From Paenibacillus plantiphilus (GTDB lineage: Bacteria > Bacillota > Bacilli > Paenibacillales > Paenibacillaceae): a DNA stretch of 64,000 bases. Location: contig NZ_CAKMMF010000017.1 of NCBI RefSeq assembly GCF_927798095.1, positions 61,307 to 125,306 of the forward strand, written 5' to 3'. The notes under the pieces were generated by a model. It was not told the origin of the DNA, searched no databases, and worked only from the letters and a program-made list of their open reading frames with translations. Position numbers and translations under genes: made by a program. Below, piece by piece: positions 61,480 through 64,000 of this stretch (the stretch's first letter is position 1; each line of letters starts with the position of its first letter).

Positions 61480-62196
61480 ATGTCCGAGCAATTGCACCGC
61501 ATTCTGGTCGTCGATGACGAAGAACGAATTCGCAGGCTGCTGAAGATGTATCTGGAGAAGGAAGGTTATGAGATCGAGGAAGCGGAGGATGGCGAAACGG
61601 CGCTGCGACTGGCGACAGGCAGTGATTTCGACCTCATTCTGCTGGATGTCATGCTTCCCGGAATTGATGGCATAGAGGTATGTACAAGGCTGCGTCAAGT
61701 GAAGGCGACACCGGTTATTATGCTTACCGCTAAAGGTGAGGAGATGAACCGTGTGCAGGGCTTCGAGGTAGGCGCTGACGATTATGTCGTCAAGCCCTTC
61801 AGTCCGCGAGAAGTGATCTATCGGGTCAAAGCGATCCTTCGCCGTTCCTCGGCAACGGCCTATCTGACCAAAGAAACATTAACGAACAACAACATCGTAT
61901 TTCCGCATCTTATTATCGAGCATGATGCCCATCGCGTCATGGCAGGTGGGCAGGAGGTCAGCCTGACACCGAAGGAATACGAGCTGCTGCATTATTTGGC
62001 GATATCTCCGGATAAAGTTTTCTCGCGGGAAGAGCTGTTGAAGGATGTTTGGAATTATGAATTTTTTGGCGACCTGCGTACTGTTGATACTCATGTGAAG
62101 AGACTCCGCGAGAAGCTGAACAAAGTTTCTCCGGAGGCGGCTGCCATGATTACAACGGTTTGGGGCGTCGGATATAAGCTAGAGGTGCCTAAATAA
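61480..62196 (+). CDS. resD: Response regulator ResD
   Basis: ResD controls aerobic/anaerobic respiration genes. The 238-residue OmpR-type regulator has a receiver domain with acidic VVDDE, phosphoacceptor Asp in LILLDVMLPGIDG and Lys in VVKPFSPRE. A winged-helix output domain follows (about 135-235, LTPKEYELLHYLA, TVDTHVKRLREKL). ATG 61480 follows GAGAGGGG by 10 nt. It lies 3 nt before resE. Confidence 0.94.
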   Translation: MSEQLHRILVVDDEERIRRLLKMYLEKEGYEIEEAEDGETALRLATGSDFDLILLDVMLPGIDGIEVCTRLRQVKATPVIMLTAKGEEMNRVQGFEVGADDYVVKPFSPREVIYRVKAILRRSSATAYLTKETLTNNNIVFPHLIIEHDAHRVMAGGQEVSLTPKEYELLHYLAISPDKVFSREELLKDVWNYEFFGDLRTVDTHVKRLREKLNKVSPEAAAMITTVWGVGYKLEVPK

Positions 62197-62199
62197 ACG

Positions 62200-63636
62200 A
62201 TGGTATGGAGAAGTGTAGTCGGTAAGCTGTGGATGACAATCATGCTGCTCGTAGCAGTTGTGCTGATCATATTGGGCATGTTCCTGCTGCAATATATTGA
62301 TAGCGAGTTTACGAATTCTGGTGATGTGAAGGTACTGTTTGTCTATACAGCTGTCATCGGCTTCCTGCTGTCCACGTTCTTTGCTTTTTTCTTGTCGACG
62401 AAGATTACGCAGCCGCTCCTGCAATTGAAAAAAGCGGCAGATCTTATTTCACAGGGTGAATATCGGACGAGAGTCCCGATTCGTTCTAATGATGAGATCG
62501 GAGATCTTGCCAACACGTTCAACCATATGGCTGAAGAGCTGGATACGCTTATTCGCGATCTGAACCATGAGAAGGATCATCTGGCCAGCGTGCATCGAAG
62601 CATGGCAGACGCTGTCGTTACCTTTGATGCCGAGGGAAAGCTTATCCTTGCAAATCCGCATGGGCAGCAGCTGGTAGATCGATGGAATGAGCTGGAATGG
62701 TTGGCAGAGGAGCAGGAGAATAACAGCAGGGGCAGCATGCATAGTCAAGTGCCAGGACCGCTGTTTGAGCTGTATCGCACCGTTCTGAGGGTTGGACGGG
62801 ATATGACGGATAAGGTGCATGTGCAGAGCGGCGTATGGTCGGTTGTTATGGCACCGCTCAAGTCCAATGACACCGTTCGCGGCGCTGTAGCCGTTATTCG
62901 GGATGTATCGGAGGAAACGAAGCTGGAGAAGCTCAGACGTGACTTTGTCGCCAATGTTTCTCATGAGATTCGCACACCCTTATCGATGCTGCAAGGCTAT
63001 AGCGAAGCGCTGCTCGACGATATAGCTGCCTCCCCGGAGGAGCGGCAGGAGCTGGTACAGGTCATTCATGATGAGTCGCTTCGCATGAGCCGGCTTGTGA
63101 TGGATCTGCTTGATCTGGCGCGAATGGAAGCTGGACATATGGAGATGCACTTCATCGAGGCTGATCTGCAAGGACTGCTCAAACGGGTTCATCGGAAGTT
63201 TCTCGTCTATGCCAAGGAGAGAGGAATCCGTCTCCTGAGCTCATTTCCCGAAGCGCCGCTTCGAATTGAAGCGGTGGATGAGGATCGTCTGGAGCAGGTG
63301 CTGACCAATCTGCTTGATAACGCACTGCGCCATACGCCTGGCGATGCTCAGATCATTTTGTCAGCCAAGCAGATGACATTCAAACGGAAGCCTTATATTG
63401 AAATTCAGGTCAAGGATGAGGGTCAAGGTATTCCGGATGAAGACTTGCCTTATATTTTCGAACGGTTCTACAAAGCGGACAAAGCGCGAACTCGCGGAGT
63501 AGCATCAGGCGGAACAGGACTTGGACTGGCCATTGTGAAAAGCATTGTAGAGGCCCATCGCGGCCATATTCAAGCACAAAGCGATTTAGGATCAGGAACA
63601 ACCTTCACTCTGCTGCTTCCTGTCGAAGCAGAGTAA
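62200..63636 (+). CDS. resE: Sensor histidine kinase ResE, minimal extracytoplasmic loop
   Basis: ResE is the kinase for ResD. The 478-residue protein has two membrane helices (about 10-30 and 45-66) joined by only about 14 residues, so it lacks the outer domain of B. subtilis ResE. HAMP (about 67-118) and PAS (about 125-235) domains follow. The kinase core has His255 (FVANVSHEIRTPLS), N box NLLDNALRHTP and G boxes (DEGQGIPDED, GGTGLGLAIVK). Sensing therefore probably occurs in the PAS domain or membrane. Confidence 0.92.
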   Translation: MVWRSVVGKLWMTIMLLVAVVLIILGMFLLQYIDSEFTNSGDVKVLFVYTAVIGFLLSTFFAFFLSTKITQPLLQLKKAADLISQGEYRTRVPIRSNDEIGDLANTFNHMAEELDTLIRDLNHEKDHLASVHRSMADAVVTFDAEGKLILANPHGQQLVDRWNELEWLAEEQENNSRGSMHSQVPGPLFELYRTVLRVGRDMTDKVHVQSGVWSVVMAPLKSNDTVRGAVAVIRDVSEETKLEKLRRDFVANVSHEIRTPLSMLQGYSEALLDDIAASPEERQELVQVIHDESLRMSRLVMDLLDLARMEAGHMEMHFIEADLQGLLKRVHRKFLVYAKERGIRLLSSFPEAPLRIEAVDEDRLEQVLTNLLDNALRHTPGDAQIILSAKQMTFKRKPYIEIQVKDEGQGIPDEDLPYIFERFYKADKARTRGVASGGTGLGLAIVKSIVEAHRGHIQAQSDLGSGTTFTLLLPVEAE

Positions 63637-63644
63637 TTTATAGC

Positions 63645-63674
63645 AAAGCGCTCCGATTCGGAGCGCTTTTTTTG
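63645..63674 (+). terminator. Terminator after resE
   Basis: AAAGCGCTCCG (63645-63655) pairs with CGGAGCGCTTT (63659-63669), loop of three bases, followed by T7. Confidence 0.92.
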
Positions 63675-64000
63675 TTGATTCGAGCAGACTATTCTTGTTG
63701 GTCGTGAAACAATTATGGATTTTTCTAAATGCAGGATGAGATTTCCACCTTAGTACCAGGTATTTCATCGCTTCGTGCGATAGCCGCAGGAGATTGTACG
63801 AAGCCTTGTCATCTGGAAGAGGATTTTTCAGCCTTACAGCGCGCCTCGCTCCATTTTTTCGTGCTGTAAAACGATATTTGAGACTGTCGATTAATTCGTT
63901 TACAAACCCCATGTTATCTAATGTGGGGTTTCTTTATATTCATTCAAAATGGTTTGTTTTTTGAATAAAACATCATGTTTCCTCGAAAATGCTTCTGTTT
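63675..64000. other. End of window: no gene recognised
   Basis: The last 326 bp show no supported coding region. AAACCCCAT (63905-63913) pairs with ATGTGGGGTTT (63921-63931) before a T-rich run, so a transcript may end at about 63936. A minus-strand frame (63592-63912) runs through the resE terminator and has no family features. Confidence 0.4.

Noticed and set aside
63592..63912. 106-residue minus-strand frame at the right end
   Set aside because: It reads through the resE terminator hairpin and the resE 3' end, and shows no domain or convincing ribosome site.
1..64000. tRNA, rRNA, transposase or prophage structural genes
   Set aside because: None could be recognised on either strand; the only mobile-element signs are the repeats and the duplicated spo0A end.

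Overview
The window looks like chromosomal DNA from a spore-forming member of the Bacillota, most likely Paenibacillus or a close relative. The evidence is a long run of sporulation genes in the order known from Bacillus subtilis (spoIVB-spo0A, spoIIM-fur, dacF-spoIIA-sigF-spoVA-lysA, scpAB-ytfIJ-dacB-spmAB-rluB-resABCDE), strong Shine-Dalgarno sites, many TTG and GTG starts, and a base composition that looks moderately GC-rich. No rRNA, tRNA, intact insertion sequence or CRISPR array was seen.

Layout. 1-14.1 kb: end of accC, an Asp23-family block (yqhY, amaP, DUF2273), then nusB, folD, xseA, xseB, ispA, dxs, tlyA, an uncharacterised membrane protein behind a LexA-like box, argR, recN and spoIVB. 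14.2-15.2 kb: spo0A with three perfect 0A boxes and a sigma-H-like promoter. 15.2-19.5 kb is the only clearly accessory stretch: the 3' end of spo0A is duplicated 1070 bp downstream, and between the copies lie a truncated HicB-type antitoxin and a small Xre regulator. After it come a lipoprotein, an ECF-like sigma factor paired with a second-type ClpP gene, and an odd four-unit repeat. 19.5-33.8 kb: yqzF, a minimal branched-chain 2-oxoacid dehydrogenase cluster (lpd-E1a-E1b-E2) with lipB, two miniproteins (Prli42-like and MciZ-like), a PepT-like peptidase, nudF, an EndoQ-like protein, spoIIM, fur, a subtilase and ald. 33.8-39.3 kb: yqzK, xerD, deoB, pupG, a Spo0E-like gene and pdp. 39.8-47.8 kb: dacF, spoIIAA-spoIIAB-sigF, spoVAA-spoVAB-spoVAF, lysA and ppiB. 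48.4-51.2 kb: an FMN riboswitch and ribE-ribBA-ribH. 51.3-63.6 kb: scpA, scpB, ytfI, ytfJ, dacB, spmA, spmB, rluB and resABCDE.

How the genes work together. Much of the window serves entry into sporulation (Spo0A, a Spo0E-type phosphatase, SpoIIAA/AB/SigF, SpoIVB, SpoIIM, MciZ) and spore cortex, core and germination properties (DacB, DacF, SpmA/B, SpoVA proteins, YtfJ). The rest is housekeeping: folate and isoprenoid precursors, nucleoside salvage, riboflavin, lipoate-dependent 2-oxoacid oxidation, chromosome segregation (ScpAB, XerD), cytochrome c maturation and redox signalling (Res).

The least explained signals are non-coding. (i) Two intergenic elements, 20 kb apart, each carry four degenerate 27-bp units with exactly the same 51/62/51-bp start-to-start spacing. 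(ii) Two 137-nt long-hairpin elements flank deoB-pupG, and their variable stems differ in sequence but stay complementary. (iii) A terminator and a competing hairpin lie upstream of nusB. (iv) The spo0A end is duplicated around the HicB/Xre segment. Among proteins, XerD lacks the usual catalytic lysine. spoVAC/D/E and ribD are absent from their usual positions.
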